Positions 32,523 through 42,127 of a stretch of DNA of 64,000 nt are shown piece by piece. A model generated the notes under the pieces. That model did not search any database, was not told the origin of the DNA, and saw nothing but the letters and a program-made list of their open reading frames with translations. Numbering within the stretch: position 1 is the stretch's first letter; each line of letters begins with the position of its first letter. A program made the position numbers and the translations under genes. The DNA is from Burkholderia cepacia GG4 (GTDB lineage: Bacteria > Pseudomonadota > Gammaproteobacteria > Burkholderiales > Burkholderiaceae). Location: positions 2,232,001 through 2,296,000 of the forward strand of contig NC_018513.1 of assembly GCF_000292915.1 (NCBI RefSeq), written 5' to 3'.

Positions 32523-35327
32523 TCACCCGCGCGTGGCGATCGCTTCGTGGCGATGCGCGAGATCCCGCATGCATTCGACGCACGCGGGCTTGTTCATCGA
32601 CGGCAACTGCACGTTCGCGGAACGCGGGCCGGTCAGCGTGTGCTGGGCCGCATGGAAGGTCGCCTTGCCCGGTGCGCCGATCACGATGTCGTTGCCTTCC
32701 ATCTTCAGGAATGCGTTGGCGGCCGTCAGCAGCAGCCGCTTCGGCGACTGCAGCACGACGCTCGCCTGCGCGCTCGACACCGTCACCGTGCGCTGCGCAT
32801 TGGCGTCGAGCGTCCCGGCGTTCTGCGCCTGCACGGTGACGGCGCCCGTCGCCGCGTGCAGCGCGATGCCGGCGGCCGGCACCGGGCGACTGCCGCCCGC
32901 CGTGCCGTGTGTGTACAGCGCGATGCCTTCCTTCGCGACGATGCTCGACTTGCCCTGGACCGTGACCTGCACGTCGCGTCCGGCACTCAGCACGGTTTGC
33001 GTACCCGAGGTCCAGACGTGGCTCTGCGCCGTCAGCGCGGCGACGCCGGCCGCACCGTGCGCGACGAGATGCGGATGCTTCCACGCAACCGCACCGCCGC
33101 CGCCGGCACCGCCCGCGCCGCTGCCTTCGCGCGTCGCGCCGATCGACGCCTGGCTCTGCTGCAACCCGTCGATGGCGGCGAGCGGCGGCGTCGCGCCGCC
33201 GGCGGCTGCCGTACCGGGCTGCGCCGCGCTCGCGCCCGGCTCCGCGCCCTGCTTGCGCGCGAAATCCGCGAGCCCCTGCAGCATCTCGCGTTGCTGCGCG
33301 AGCACCTGGCTCGCGGCGCTCGCGTCCATCTGGTTCACGCCGGGCGCCGTGCTGATCAGCAAACCGGCGCCAGCGCGCAGCGCACCGGCCGCCTGCGTCG
33401 ACAGTTCGGCGCCGTAGCCGCGATCGGCCAGACGCCGGTTGTCCTGCACCTGCTTGATGTGCCCGAGCGTCAGGCCGCTGTCGTGATCGGTCGTGGCCAG
33501 GCGCGCACTCGCCTGGCCGGCCGTGTCGTCGAGCATGAATTGACGCGAGCCGGCCGCACCGGTCTGACTCGCGCTCATGTCCTGCGTCTTGAAACCGGTC
33601 AGCACGGCCGCATGGTCATTGCCGGCAAACCACGCCGCCGCGTTGGCCGTGCTGCTGCTCGGACCGCCCGCCAGCGCATTGTGCTGCGCATCCGTGTTGC
33701 CCTGCCCGTTATAGAGCGCGGCGACCGCGACCGGCCGGTCCGGCTGGCCTTCGAGCCATTCGGTCCAGACTTCCTGGCCGACGCGCGGCACGCTCACGCC
33801 GCCCCAGTTGTCGCCGCCCACCGGCGTCACCATGCGCGTCCAGGTGCCGGCGCCGCGATCGGCCGGCGCATTCGCGGTGCGCGGATGGTCCTCGCGACTC
33901 GCCGAATTCTGTCCGCGCTGCGCGTGATGCTGGATCCGGATCCGGTGATCGCGCTCGGTATGGAGCGGGTCGCCCGCGCCGACCACGATCGTCGTCTGCG
34001 GGCCGGGCATCACCGCGACCGGATGCACGCGCGCACCGTGTCCGTCCGGCGCCAGCGGCCGATAGGCCTGGTCGAACGGCAACGCGGCGAAGCGGTTCCG
34101 GTACACCTCGTCGCCGTCCATGAGCGCGCCGCCGTCGTGCGTCGTCGCGTCGAACGCCGCATGCAGCGCCTGCGCGCTGCCGTACCCGCCGGGCGTGGCA
34201 TCGAGCAGCGGCGGAATTCCGCCGAGCCGTTGCGCGATCGCGCCGTGCACGTCGGCGCCCACGTTCGCCCGCGCGTCGTGCTCGACGCGCAGGCACACGA
34301 ACGCGTGCGATGCGTCGAGCGACGGATGATTCGACATCGCGAAGCGCAGCCCCGGGCGCAGATCGCGACGCGTGCCGCTGCCTTCGGCCTGCAACGCCGC
34401 CACGCGCTGTGCATCGAGTTGCTGCTGCGCGCGCTGGTCGCCGATCGCGGCGGTCTGGAACGCGTACGGGCCGGCGACATCGCGATCCTCGCCCGGCACC
34501 GCCGCGCCGGTCGCGCGCACGCCGGCCGGACGCGTCGACAGGCTGCGATGATCCCAGCTCGCGCGCGCGACGCTGCCGATGCGCCAACGGCGTGCGTTCA
34601 GGAACTGCCGGATACCGCCGCGCGGATCGCCGTCGCTCGTCTGATGGAAGCCGACGCGTTCGGGTTCAGCGGGCGCGAACCGCTCGTTCGTGTCGCTGAG
34701 GACGAGCGTGTGCTTGCCGAGGCTCGCCGAGTGCGCGTCGCCTTCATGTTCGAACCAGTAGAAGATGCCTTCTTCGGCCCACAGTCGTTCGAGAAACGCG
34801 AAGTCCGCTTCGCCGGCCTGCGCGGTCAGGCTGCGTTTCGCGTATTTGGCGGGGTCGGCGAGCGCCCAGCGCCACGCCGGCACGATCGCGCCACGCGCGT
34901 AGTGCGCGAAGATCTGCTCGCTGATGTCGACGACGCTCGCGTTCACGAAGTTGTAGCTGTCGACGCGTTGTTGCAGCAGCGCGAGCCACGGTTCGACCAC
35001 GAGCCGCACGCGCGCGAGCCCGCCGTTGTAGCCGACGAGTTCGGCGGCGGTCACGTGGCCGTGGAACGGGCGCCTTGCGTCCTGCCCGTCCGCGGCCTGC
35101 CATTCGACGAGGATCGGCGCACCGATCAGCTTGTCGAGCGGCACGTCGGGACGCTCGGTCAGCGCGGTGACCTGGAACCGGAAGCCGCCGCGATCGAGCG
35201 ACTCCCATCCGTGCAGGCTCTCGGCGACGAGCTTGTCCGCGCCGAGCGGCGTGGTCAGCCACAAAAACCGGTCGTGCTGCGACCGGCCGCCGAAAAATGC
35301 CTGGATGAGATCAGATTGGGTCGACAT
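32523..35327 (-). CDS. T6SS spike protein VgrG (DUF2345 C-terminus)
   Basis: This 934-residue tip protein has a gp27-like base (about 20-430: FRFQVTALTERPDVPLDKLI, LTAQAGEADFAFLERLWAEE, MDGDEVYRNRFAALP) and a gp5-like OB/needle segment (about 455-580: HRIRIQHHAQRGQ, VSVPRVGQEVWTEWLEGQPD). A Gln/Ala/Gly-rich linker follows, then a DUF2345 needle extension (about 740-890, LTAANAFLKMEGNDIVIGAP). It ends in a Cys-containing tail (PACVECMRDLAHRH). No toxin domain is fused, so it carries cargo through the DUF4123 adaptor encoded 5 nt downstream. Sheath and membrane-complex genes are absent from the window. Confidence 0.94.
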   Translation of the reverse strand: MSTQSDLIQAFFGGRSQHDRFLWLTTPLGADKLVAESLHGWESLDRGGFRFQVTALTERPDVPLDKLIGAPILVEWQAADGQDARRPFHGHVTAAELVGYNGGLARVRLVVEPWLALLQQRVDSYNFVNASVVDISEQIFAHYARGAIVPAWRWALADPAKYAKRSLTAQAGEADFAFLERLWAEEGIFYWFEHEGDAHSASLGKHTLVLSDTNERFAPAEPERVGFHQTSDGDPRGGIRQFLNARRWRIGSVARASWDHRSLSTRPAGVRATGAAVPGEDRDVAGPYAFQTAAIGDQRAQQQLDAQRVAALQAEGSGTRRDLRPGLRFAMSNHPSLDASHAFVCLRVEHDARANVGADVHGAIAQRLGGIPPLLDATPGGYGSAQALHAAFDATTHDGGALMDGDEVYRNRFAALPFDQAYRPLAPDGHGARVHPVAVMPGPQTTIVVGAGDPLHTERDHRIRIQHHAQRGQNSASREDHPRTANAPADRGAGTWTRMVTPVGGDNWGGVSVPRVGQEVWTEWLEGQPDRPVAVAALYNGQGNTDAQHNALAGGPSSSTANAAAWFAGNDHAAVLTGFKTQDMSASQTGAAGSRQFMLDDTAGQASARLATTDHDSGLTLGHIKQVQDNRRLADRGYGAELSTQAAGALRAGAGLLISTAPGVNQMDASAASQVLAQQREMLQGLADFARKQGAEPGASAAQPGTAAAGGATPPLAAIDGLQQSQASIGATREGSGAGGAGGGGAVAWKHPHLVAHGAAGVAALTAQSHVWTSGTQTVLSAGRDVQVTVQGKSSIVAKEGIALYTHGTAGGSRPVPAAGIALHAATGAVTVQAQNAGTLDANAQRTVTVSSAQASVVLQSPKRLLLTAANAFLKMEGNDIVIGAPGKATFHAAQHTLTGPRSANVQLPSMNKPACVECMRDLAHRHEAIATRG

Positions 35328-35402
35328 GATGGGTTCGTTCGGGGTTCGCGGGGGGCGGTGTCTCTAAATCAAGGCACTCATTCGGGAGGCTCGGCGTTCG
35401 CA

Positions 35403-36332
35403 CTACTGCTCGGTCAGTTCGACAGCGGGCAGCCTATCCATACGCGTAAACACCTTTCCGGTCATTTCGTCGGGCGACTGTATGTTGAGGTTGGCCATGC
35501 CGCCAATCCGGTACGTGCCCTCATGGATCTGCCGAGCAGAGGAAGCCGGATCGAACGTCACCTCCGTGTAGGGGACGACGAATTCGACCTTCACTGGCTG
35601 CCCCGGTTTGACGGAAATCGTCGACGCATAGGAACGGGAGGCGGCACTCAGATACTTGGCAACCAGCCTGACCTTGAACTTGACACCGGAGTCGCCGAGC
35701 GCGCTGATCTGGAGGTATTGCGCGTTCAGGCGTACAAGCTCCGGCGACCACTTCTCGGGGCCGTCGATGACGACTTCCTGTGCCCCGTCATTCTTGAACA
35801 CGACATCAACCACCAGATTTCGCGACGCGGAATGCACGGTGAACTCCGGATGCAGATTGATTTCCGGCGTGCCGTGCTCGAGCAAAGCCTGCGCAAGGTC
35901 GTAGAAAAACGCCAGCTTGCGGCTGATCTCGTCGCTGGATCGATACTGAAGAGCACCCTGGTAACGCGTTCCATTCTGATCGAATGAATATCTCAGGACC
36001 GATCCGATATTCAGGCCCGGGACCGACTCGATTTCGTGATTCGCCAGAATCCGCTTGACCTGATCAATCTCCGGCCGGTATCCATCGTTCAGTTCTCCCG
36101 TGTATTTTCCGATCCCCGTGTACTTCGCCGGCGGCATGAGGTCCAGATCCCGTCCACGCGAATAATAGGCAACACGATTGCCGTTGAACTGGAAACTCAT
36201 TCGAGGCGAAGGCTTGATCTGCCCCGGGCTGTTTTCGATCACGAAGTAGTCCCTGCCTTCTCCTGCCAAAGCGGCTGCCGTCACGCCGAACAGAAGTCCC
36301 GCCGCCAGGAAACGCGGTACACGTTGCGCCAT
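35403..36332 (-). CDS. Third tandem secreted paralogue downstream of the metallopeptidase VgrG (candidate immunity)
   Basis: 309 residues from MAQRVPRFLAAG, with a signal peptide cleaved near ALAGEG. It shares with its two upstream neighbours the blocks DYF-I, YYSRGRDLD, GIGKYTGEL, HGTPEINLHPEF and VIDGPEKWSPEL. Starting at 36332 gives the same length as the paralogues. A GTG/ATG pair at 36476/36473, just after the previous stop and with GGGAG upstream, would add 47-48 residues unlike anything in the paralogues, so the true start is unsettled. Base composition is clearly lower in GC than the vgrG cores. A periplasmic immunity role against the fused peptidase is inferred from position. Confidence 0.78.
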   Translation of the reverse strand: MAQRVPRFLAAGLLFGVTAAALAGEGRDYFVIENSPGQIKPSPRMSFQFNGNRVAYYSRGRDLDLMPPAKYTGIGKYTGELNDGYRPEIDQVKRILANHEIESVPGLNIGSVLRYSFDQNGTRYQGALQYRSSDEISRKLAFFYDLAQALLEHGTPEINLHPEFTVHSASRNLVVDVVFKNDGAQEVVIDGPEKWSPELVRLNAQYLQISALGDSGVKFKVRLVAKYLSAASRSYASTISVKPGQPVKVEFVVPYTEVTFDPASSARQIHEGTYRIGGMANLNIQSPDEMTGKVFTRMDRLPAVELTEQ

Positions 36333-36477
36333 TCCGCCCGTCCGGATTCCCGCTCGACGCGCAGGTTTTCCCTTTCTGATCGTCGGCTTCGCGCCGTGCC
36401 GATCATCGTCGCAGCGGTTCGGCTCCATGCCGCGACGTAACGGCACCGCGCACGGTGAGGGGTCAATCTGCATCACG

Positions 36478-37404
36478 TCACTCCCGCGTCAAAACGACTG
36501 ACGGAACCGGATCCGTCCACGTGAAGAACCTGCCGGACATCTCGTCGGGTTTGTCGAAATTGCCCTGCATGCGACCGACAAAATCGTACGTGCCGGTTTC
36601 CATTCGCTGAATCGACGAATCGCTGTCGAACGACAACGCGCCATAGGGAACCGCGAACCCGACGCGGGTCACTTCGCCCGGCTTGACGACGATTTCGCCG
36701 GCGTAGCGACGCGACACATCGGTCAGATACTTGGTGTCGAGGCGGACCTTGAAGTCGGCACCCGCGCTGTTGCTGCCCCGGATTTCGACATACTGCCGGC
36801 TCGGAATCGCAAGGTCGTCCGTCCACGTTTCCGGACCATCGATGAGCACCTCCTCCCGGCCCTCGTTCTTGAACACGAGTTCGACCAGCAAGCGATTCGA
36901 GTCGGAGCGAATCGAGAACGCAGGATGAATATTGATCTCCGGTTTTCCGTGGCTCAGCAGTTCCTTCGCGAGCGAATACAACGCAACGACCTTGTCCTTT
37001 ACAGGCTTTTCCGCCTGATAGTTGAAGGCGCCTTCGTAGTGGTGCCCGTCCGTGTCGAACGAATAGGAGAGAACGGGGCCCGCATTGATTGCGTCCCGGA
37101 TTGCAGCATCGCGCTTGCTCAGCACGTGCTTGATATCCGCCAGTTGCCGGGCATAGGCGTCGCTCGATTCGACCGTGAATTTTCCGATGCCCAGATAGCG
37201 CCCCTGGGAACTGTGATCGAGATCTCTTCCGCGCGAATAGTAGGAAAGCGTCCCGGCTTCATCCGCGATCACCATGGTCGGCGCGGGATTGGTCTGCCCG
37301 GCCCCGCTGCGGATCTCGAAGTAGCCGCGCTCATTGTGCGCAGACGCCATGTCCGTCACGCCAAGCGTCAATGTCATCACCATCAGGATCCGTGCAAGGC
37401 GCAT
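36478..37404 (-). CDS. Second tandem secreted paralogue downstream of the metallopeptidase VgrG (candidate immunity)
   Basis: 308 residues from the ATG at 37404; a GTG at 37407 one codon earlier is an equal choice. It has a signal peptide (RLARILMVMTLTLGVTDMAS, cleavage after ASA) and a beta-rich mature domain with GYFEIRSGAGQTNPAPTMV, YYSRGRDLDHS, GIGKFTVES, HGKPEINIHPAF and VLIDGPETWTDDL. It is a close paralogue of the genes on either side. It begins 3-4 nt after the preceding stop, so coupled translation is likely. No catalytic motif is visible, which fits a binding or inhibitor protein. Confidence 0.8.
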   Translation of the reverse strand: MRLARILMVMTLTLGVTDMASAHNERGYFEIRSGAGQTNPAPTMVIADEAGTLSYYSRGRDLDHSSQGRYLGIGKFTVESSDAYARQLADIKHVLSKRDAAIRDAINAGPVLSYSFDTDGHHYEGAFNYQAEKPVKDKVVALYSLAKELLSHGKPEINIHPAFSIRSDSNRLLVELVFKNEGREEVLIDGPETWTDDLAIPSRQYVEIRGSNSAGADFKVRLDTKYLTDVSRRYAGEIVVKPGEVTRVGFAVPYGALSFDSDSSIQRMETGTYDFVGRMQGNFDKPDEMSGRFFTWTDPVPSVVLTRE

Positions 37405-37408
37405 CACT

Positions 37409-38341
37409 TCAGGATCCCTTCCCCGTCAATTTCACGTCGTCCAGCCGGTTCATCGGCGTAAAGATCCGTCCGTCCATTTCCTGCGGACGAAGAATGTCGA
37501 TGTTCACCTTGCCGACGAAGACGTAGTTGCCGGCCTCGACGCTCCGCATCGGCGAATCGGCGCCGTAGGTCAGATCTGTGTACGGCACGAGAAATTCCAT
37601 CTTCTCGGGCCGGCCCGACTTGACGATAATTTCGCGCCGGTAACGACGAGATGTGTCGCTTAGATATTTGCTGACAAGCCTGACGCGGAATCGAACGTTG
37701 TCGCTGCCGCCACCGATCTGCACATATTGCAGATCGGGACGCGCAAGATCCGGCGACCAGTGATCCGGGCCGTCGACCGTCACGTCGTGCTTGCCGTCGT
37801 TCGCGAGCGTCACATCGACAACAAGATGTTCTGCCGTGGATCGCACCGAAAATTCCGGATGAAGATTGATCTCGGGCGTGCCATGCGCCAGCAGATCGTG
37901 GGCAAGGTCATAAAGCACCGAAAGGTTGTCGTTGAATTGATCGTCGAACTGATAGTTGTACGTGCCCTCGTAATGGTGGCCGTCCTTGTCAAACGAATAG
38001 ACGAGCACGGACCCCTTATTGATTGCACGGATCTGGGGGATTGTCCTGCTGCTCAACGTCGCCTTCACCATATCGACATGCTGGCGATAGGTTCCCGTGA
38101 GATCCGCCGTATATTTCCCGATTCCGACGTAACTCGATTGCGGCATCGGGTCGATCTCCCGGCCACGTGAAAAATACGACACCGTTTGGCCGTCTGCCGT
38201 GAAGACCATCGATGGCGATGGATTGAACTGTCCCTGTCCGCTACGAATCTCGAAATAATCCGGGCGATCTTGTGCAAGCGCCATTTCCACCACTCCGAAA
38301 GAAATCATCGACACCATAAAAACAAGGAAAGAACGCATCAT
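37409..38341 (-). CDS. First tandem secreted paralogue downstream of the metallopeptidase VgrG (candidate immunity)
   Basis: 310 residues with a signal peptide (MMRSFLVFMVSMISFGVVEM, cleavage after ALA). The mature domain shares DYFEIRSGQGQFNPSPSMVF, SYFSRGREIDP, VGIGKYTADL, HGTPEINLHPEF and VDGPDHWSPDL with the next two genes. Its start overlaps the stop of the metallopeptidase-type vgrG by ATGA, the tightest possible coupling and the usual position of a T6SS immunity gene. A periplasmic location matches a toxin acting in the periplasm. I do not recognise a named domain; immunity is inferred. Confidence 0.82.
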   Translation of the reverse strand: MMRSFLVFMVSMISFGVVEMALAQDRPDYFEIRSGQGQFNPSPSMVFTADGQTVSYFSRGREIDPMPQSSYVGIGKYTADLTGTYRQHVDMVKATLSSRTIPQIRAINKGSVLVYSFDKDGHHYEGTYNYQFDDQFNDNLSVLYDLAHDLLAHGTPEINLHPEFSVRSTAEHLVVDVTLANDGKHDVTVDGPDHWSPDLARPDLQYVQIGGGSDNVRFRVRLVSKYLSDTSRRYRREIIVKSGRPEKMEFLVPYTDLTYGADSPMRSVEAGNYVFVGKVNIDILRPQEMDGRIFTPMNRLDDVKLTGKGS

Positions 38342-41300
38342 TTCAGCACTTCCCAGTCAATTCCGGTTTTTTTGTTGAACCAATCACGGAAACCATACAT
38401 GTAGTACTTCGGAATTTCCGGTTTTTCCGTGAGCATTCCGCCGCCCATCAAGTTCGTCTCGGTCGTGCGCTGCCAGTTGTCGTCAAGTTGCGCCATTTTC
38501 ACGTCGACCAGATTTCGTGAATTGATGTACTTTCCGAACACGGCGCCGCCGTCAAGAAAGTACTCATCTGGCCAGCCGAACAGATGCCCGGTCTCATGCA
38601 CGAGTGCATGCTGGGTCGACACCGGGACATACCGCTTCTGTTGGTCGTCCCACTCGACTTGCACTTCCCCCCAATTCGCCGAGTTCGCCCGCGTTACCAA
38701 CGGATAGAGATTGACCTCCGCATGGCATCGTCCGATTTGAACCAGTTCGACTTCCAGTTTCAGCTTGACCTTGCACGTGCATGCACGACCAAGCGGGCAT
38801 GCCTTTGGCTGCATCGAATAGTTCCCTTTATTCAACCCGTCCTCGATGCGTTTCTTGAAGCCCAATATGGGACCCAGCCCACCCGGCCGGTCCACGATCC
38901 TCATCACTCTGTCTTTACGGATTCCATCGCTATTGAACGGCACCGAGAACGGCTTGCCGGTCGATGGATCCATGTAGACGCTCCCGTTGTTGATCCAGTA
39001 CTGGTCCTTCAAGTTGACCTTGATATAGACGGTCGCCGTCACGGTCGCCGTCGCGGGTGCGTATCCGATATCGTACGAATCCTTCGTGCCGGAAAATTTC
39101 AGCCAGATTCGTTTCTTGTCCTTGAGCACCGGCGTGCCGTCCGCTCCCGTCTGGAAATAGTCGACGCATCCTGCATCGACCGTATGGAGCTCTTGCTGGA
39201 TGGCAGGGACGTGAAGATTGCACGGCCCGCTTTGCGCAGCCGGGCCTTTCTTCGGCATGCCTTCCAGTTCGCTGGAAACCGGCGGCGGAGTCGAATGACC
39301 GAGCGACGGGCCGGGCGCCGCATTCTGTCCCGATGATGCGGGTACCGGTGCAGGCATGGATCGACTCGACTCATCTGCAAATGCCTGCGGGACAAGCGGC
39401 AAGGTTCCTGCTCCCGAGACCGGTATGCCCGCCACCAACGCCGTCGCGCCCGACGCTGCCCCGCCCCATAGCGCCGCACCCGCCGCACTCCCCCCCGACG
39501 CCACCGCCCCACGCCCCGCCGGACTCGCCGCCAGCGCCTGCACGAGAAAATCACACGGATCCCCCTGCGGCAACACTGGCAGCGCCGGCAGCTTCACGCT
39601 CGCCGCCAGCGGCCCCGGGAACGGATGCCCGCCTGCCTTCACCGTGAACTGCCCCGGCGTCTCGACGATGATGTCGCCGCCCTTCAGCGTGATCCGGTTC
39701 GGCCCCTGCTGCAGCACGATCGCATCCTGCGCGAGCACATCGACGCGTTCGTCGGTCGACGTCACGCGCACGGTCTGGTCCGCGAGAATCTCCATCGTCG
39801 ACGCATGCGCCTCAACGCTCACCGGCCCTTCGCCCGCGATCGCCTTGAGCCCGCCTGCCACGCTGTAGACGCTCATCGCGTCGCCAGTCGCCGCCGCCAC
39901 GGTCGCCCCTGCGCCCACATGCGCATCGCCTTGCGACGTCAGATGAACATGCTGCGCCGCATACGACACCGCGCTATCCGGCGTCGTCACCACGATGTTC
40001 TCCGGCGACTCCATCAGCACCGCAGGCGTCGCGAAGCGCTCGACGGGATCGCCGCCGTCGCGTTGCGTCCCGTTCGGCTTGGTCGCGCTCTGGCCGCTCA
40101 CGCTCCCCGCATACTTGCCGTCCTGCGCGGGATCGATCGCCTTCAGGAAATCCGACTGCGCCGCATTCGCGGTCAGGCCGACCGCCTGCGCGCCGGTGGC
40201 CGCCTTGTCGAGTTCCTGCGCGGTGTTCGCCGCGTCCTTCAACTGCTCCACGCGCTCGGCGACATCCAGCTGCGTCGACGCACCGAGCGTTCGCGCGGTA
40301 CTCGACATCAGCACGCCGGCCCCGGCCCGCACGACGCCCCATCCCTGCGTCGCCAGTTCGAAGCCTTCGCCGCGATAAGCGCCGCGCATCGTGCCCTGCT
40401 GGTCGATCAGATAGCCCTGCGCGAGGCGCGTGCCGGCAGTCGAATTGTTCAGCTCGTGACGCAACTGGCCAGCGGCGTCGTCCATTACCCAGCGGCTGCC
40501 CGGTTGCCCGTCGAGCGTCTGCGTCTGCAGGCCCGTCAGCGATCCTGAATGGTTCGCGTCGCTGCCTTCGCCCGCGGAGAACGGTGGGCGCACCCGGCCG
40601 CCGTACACCTGGCCGAGCACGACCGGCGAATCGATGTTGCCCGACTCGAAGCCGACCACCACTTCCGTCCCCACGCGCGGCGTGAACGCATGACCGAAAT
40701 TCGGGCCGGCGGCCTGTTCGGCGACACGCACCACGATGCCCGAGCGATGATCGCCCGGCGCATGGCCGGCCGGATTGGACCGGCTCGCCGTATCGGTCAG
40801 CCCGCCCGGCAACGGCGCAACGCCGCGCATCCACGGAAACTGGATGCGCACCTGGTGATCGCGCGTGCTGCTGACGCGCCCGCCCGGCTCGCCGACGACG
40901 ATCGCGGTCTGCACGCCATGCACGGTCGGCCGGTCGCGGAACGGCGGCACGATAGGCGTGCCTTCCGGCACCGCGACGAAGCGATTGCGATACAGGCCCT
41001 TGTCGAGCTCGCCGCGCCCGAACAGTTGCCCGATCTGCGCGCCGAGGTTGTTCACGGCCTCGTGCTCGATCGACAGCGGCACGAACCGGACGGTGCGGCC
41101 CAGATAATCGTTCAGCGTATGGACCTTGCCGATCTCGAGCGTGCGCGACGACCCGCCGCCATGGTGAATCCGCTTCGCGAGCTGCAGCGCGTCGAGCCTC
41201 TGCTCGGCGTAACGCTGCGCGTCGCCGCTCGTGTCGAAGCGGCCGGCGCGCTGGCCGTCGAAGATCTCCCGCACCGGCAGCACCGGCGCGTCGGTGTCGG

Positions 41301-42066
41301 CCGGCTGCTGCGCCTGGCCGGCCAACGCATGGAGTTCACTGGCTTTCCAGCTGGTCGCGACCACGCGATCCGGCACGAGCTGACGCCGGTCGGAGAATTG
41401 CGTCATCACGCCGTCCGGATCGCCGACATCCTGCGCATTGAACGCGATGACACTGCCGTCGGGCAGCCGCGCATGGCGATCGAACACGACGACGGTATGG
41501 TCGCCCGACGGCGCCTTCCCCGCCTCCTGCCCGTGCTCGATGCGAAACGACAACCCGGCCTCCGACAACTGGCGCAGCACGAAATCCAGATCGGTCTCGC
41601 GATACTGGCCGCGCAAGCGAAACGATCGCAGCGGCTCGACGAGTTCATAGCGCCGGTGCGCTTCGGGATAGTCGCCGAACACGCGCTCGCAGATGCCCTC
41701 GGCATCGAGGTCGACGAAATACAGGCAATTGCGGCGCAGCTGCAGCAGCGCGAGCCACGATTCCATCGTGAGCCGGTAGCGCGTGAACTCGCCGTCGCTC
41801 TCCGCATAAGCGGCATGCGTGACGTAACCGTTCCAGCAACGCTCGCCCGCCGCCGTCGCGAGACGCAGCCGCGCGGCGCTGCCGATCAGCGGCGCGAGAT
41901 CGAGAAACGGCTCGCTCGACAGCACATCGATCTCGAACCGGAACGATTCGCTGACCCCTTCACGACCGTGAAAACGCTCGACCACGAATGCGCCCGGCAT
42001 CGCGGTATCGATCTGGATATGACGGGTCGCTTGCCCGTAACCCGTTAATGCTGCAACAAGATCCAT
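38338..42066 (-). CDS. Evolved VgrG with C-terminal zinc metallopeptidase effector domain
   Basis: This 1242-residue protein has residues 1-~560 as the VgrG gp27/gp5 core (FRFEIDVLSSEPFLDLAPLI, VLRQLSEAGLSFRIEHGQEA, LYRNRFVAVPEGTPIVPP, RVGTEVVVGFESGNIDSPVV). A DUF2345 needle follows to about 845, then a Gly/Ala/Pro linker, then a ~340-residue Cys-containing toxin domain. That domain has the zinc motif HETGHLFGWPDE (His1157, Glu1158, His1161, Asp1167), followed by TNLMGGG, which could be a metzincin-like Met-turn. P. aeruginosa VgrG2b is a known VgrG with a periplasm-acting C-terminal metallopeptidase. The start ATG at 42066 has GAGAA upstream; an in-frame TTG at 42081 is less likely. GC falls sharply from the core to the toxin part, suggesting that the tip was acquired. 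Confidence 0.92.
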   Translation of the reverse strand: MDLVAALTGYGQATRHIQIDTAMPGAFVVERFHGREGVSESFRFEIDVLSSEPFLDLAPLIGSAARLRLATAAGERCWNGYVTHAAYAESDGEFTRYRLTMESWLALLQLRRNCLYFVDLDAEGICERVFGDYPEAHRRYELVEPLRSFRLRGQYRETDLDFVLRQLSEAGLSFRIEHGQEAGKAPSGDHTVVVFDRHARLPDGSVIAFNAQDVGDPDGVMTQFSDRRQLVPDRVVATSWKASELHALAGQAQQPADTDAPVLPVREIFDGQRAGRFDTSGDAQRYAEQRLDALQLAKRIHHGGGSSRTLEIGKVHTLNDYLGRTVRFVPLSIEHEAVNNLGAQIGQLFGRGELDKGLYRNRFVAVPEGTPIVPPFRDRPTVHGVQTAIVVGEPGGRVSSTRDHQVRIQFPWMRGVAPLPGGLTDTASRSNPAGHAPGDHRSGIVVRVAEQAAGPNFGHAFTPRVGTEVVVGFESGNIDSPVVLGQVYGGRVRPPFSAGEGSDANHSGSLTGLQTQTLDGQPGSRWVMDDAAGQLRHELNNSTAGTRLAQGYLIDQQGTMRGAYRGEGFELATQGWGVVRAGAGVLMSSTARTLGASTQLDVAERVEQLKDAANTAQELDKAATGAQAVGLTANAAQSDFLKAIDPAQDGKYAGSVSGQSATKPNGTQRDGGDPVERFATPAVLMESPENIVVTTPDSAVSYAAQHVHLTSQGDAHVGAGATVAAATGDAMSVYSVAGGLKAIAGEGPVSVEAHASTMEILADQTVRVTSTDERVDVLAQDAIVLQQGPNRITLKGGDIIVETPGQFTVKAGGHPFPGPLAASVKLPALPVLPQGDPCDFLVQALAASPAGRGAVASGGSAAGAALWGGAASGATALVAGIPVSGAGTLPLVPQAFADESSRSMPAPVPASSGQNAAPGPSLGHSTPPPVSSELEGMPKKGPAAQSGPCNLHVPAIQQELHTVDAGCVDYFQTGADGTPVLKDKKRIWLKFSGTKDSYDIGYAPATATVTATVYIKVNLKDQYWINNGSVYMDPSTGKPFSVPFNSDGIRKDRVMRIVDRPGGLGPILGFKKRIEDGLNKGNYSMQPKACPLGRACTCKVKLKLEVELVQIGRCHAEVNLYPLVTRANSANWGEVQVEWDDQQKRYVPVSTQHALVHETGHLFGWPDEYFLDGGAVFGKYINSRNLVDVKMAQLDDNWQRTTETNLMGGGMLTEKPEIPKYYMYGFRDWFNKKTGIDWEVLK

Positions 42067-42127
42067 GTCGTTTCTCGGCAATCGTGCGCGCCTGCGGTTC
42101 GCGCCGGCTGGTTCGTATCGAATCGGT

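Noticed and set aside
32496..35987. 1163-codon open frame opposite vgrG
   Set aside because: Antisense shadow of VgrG; no domain, no ribosome site, Arg-dominated composition.
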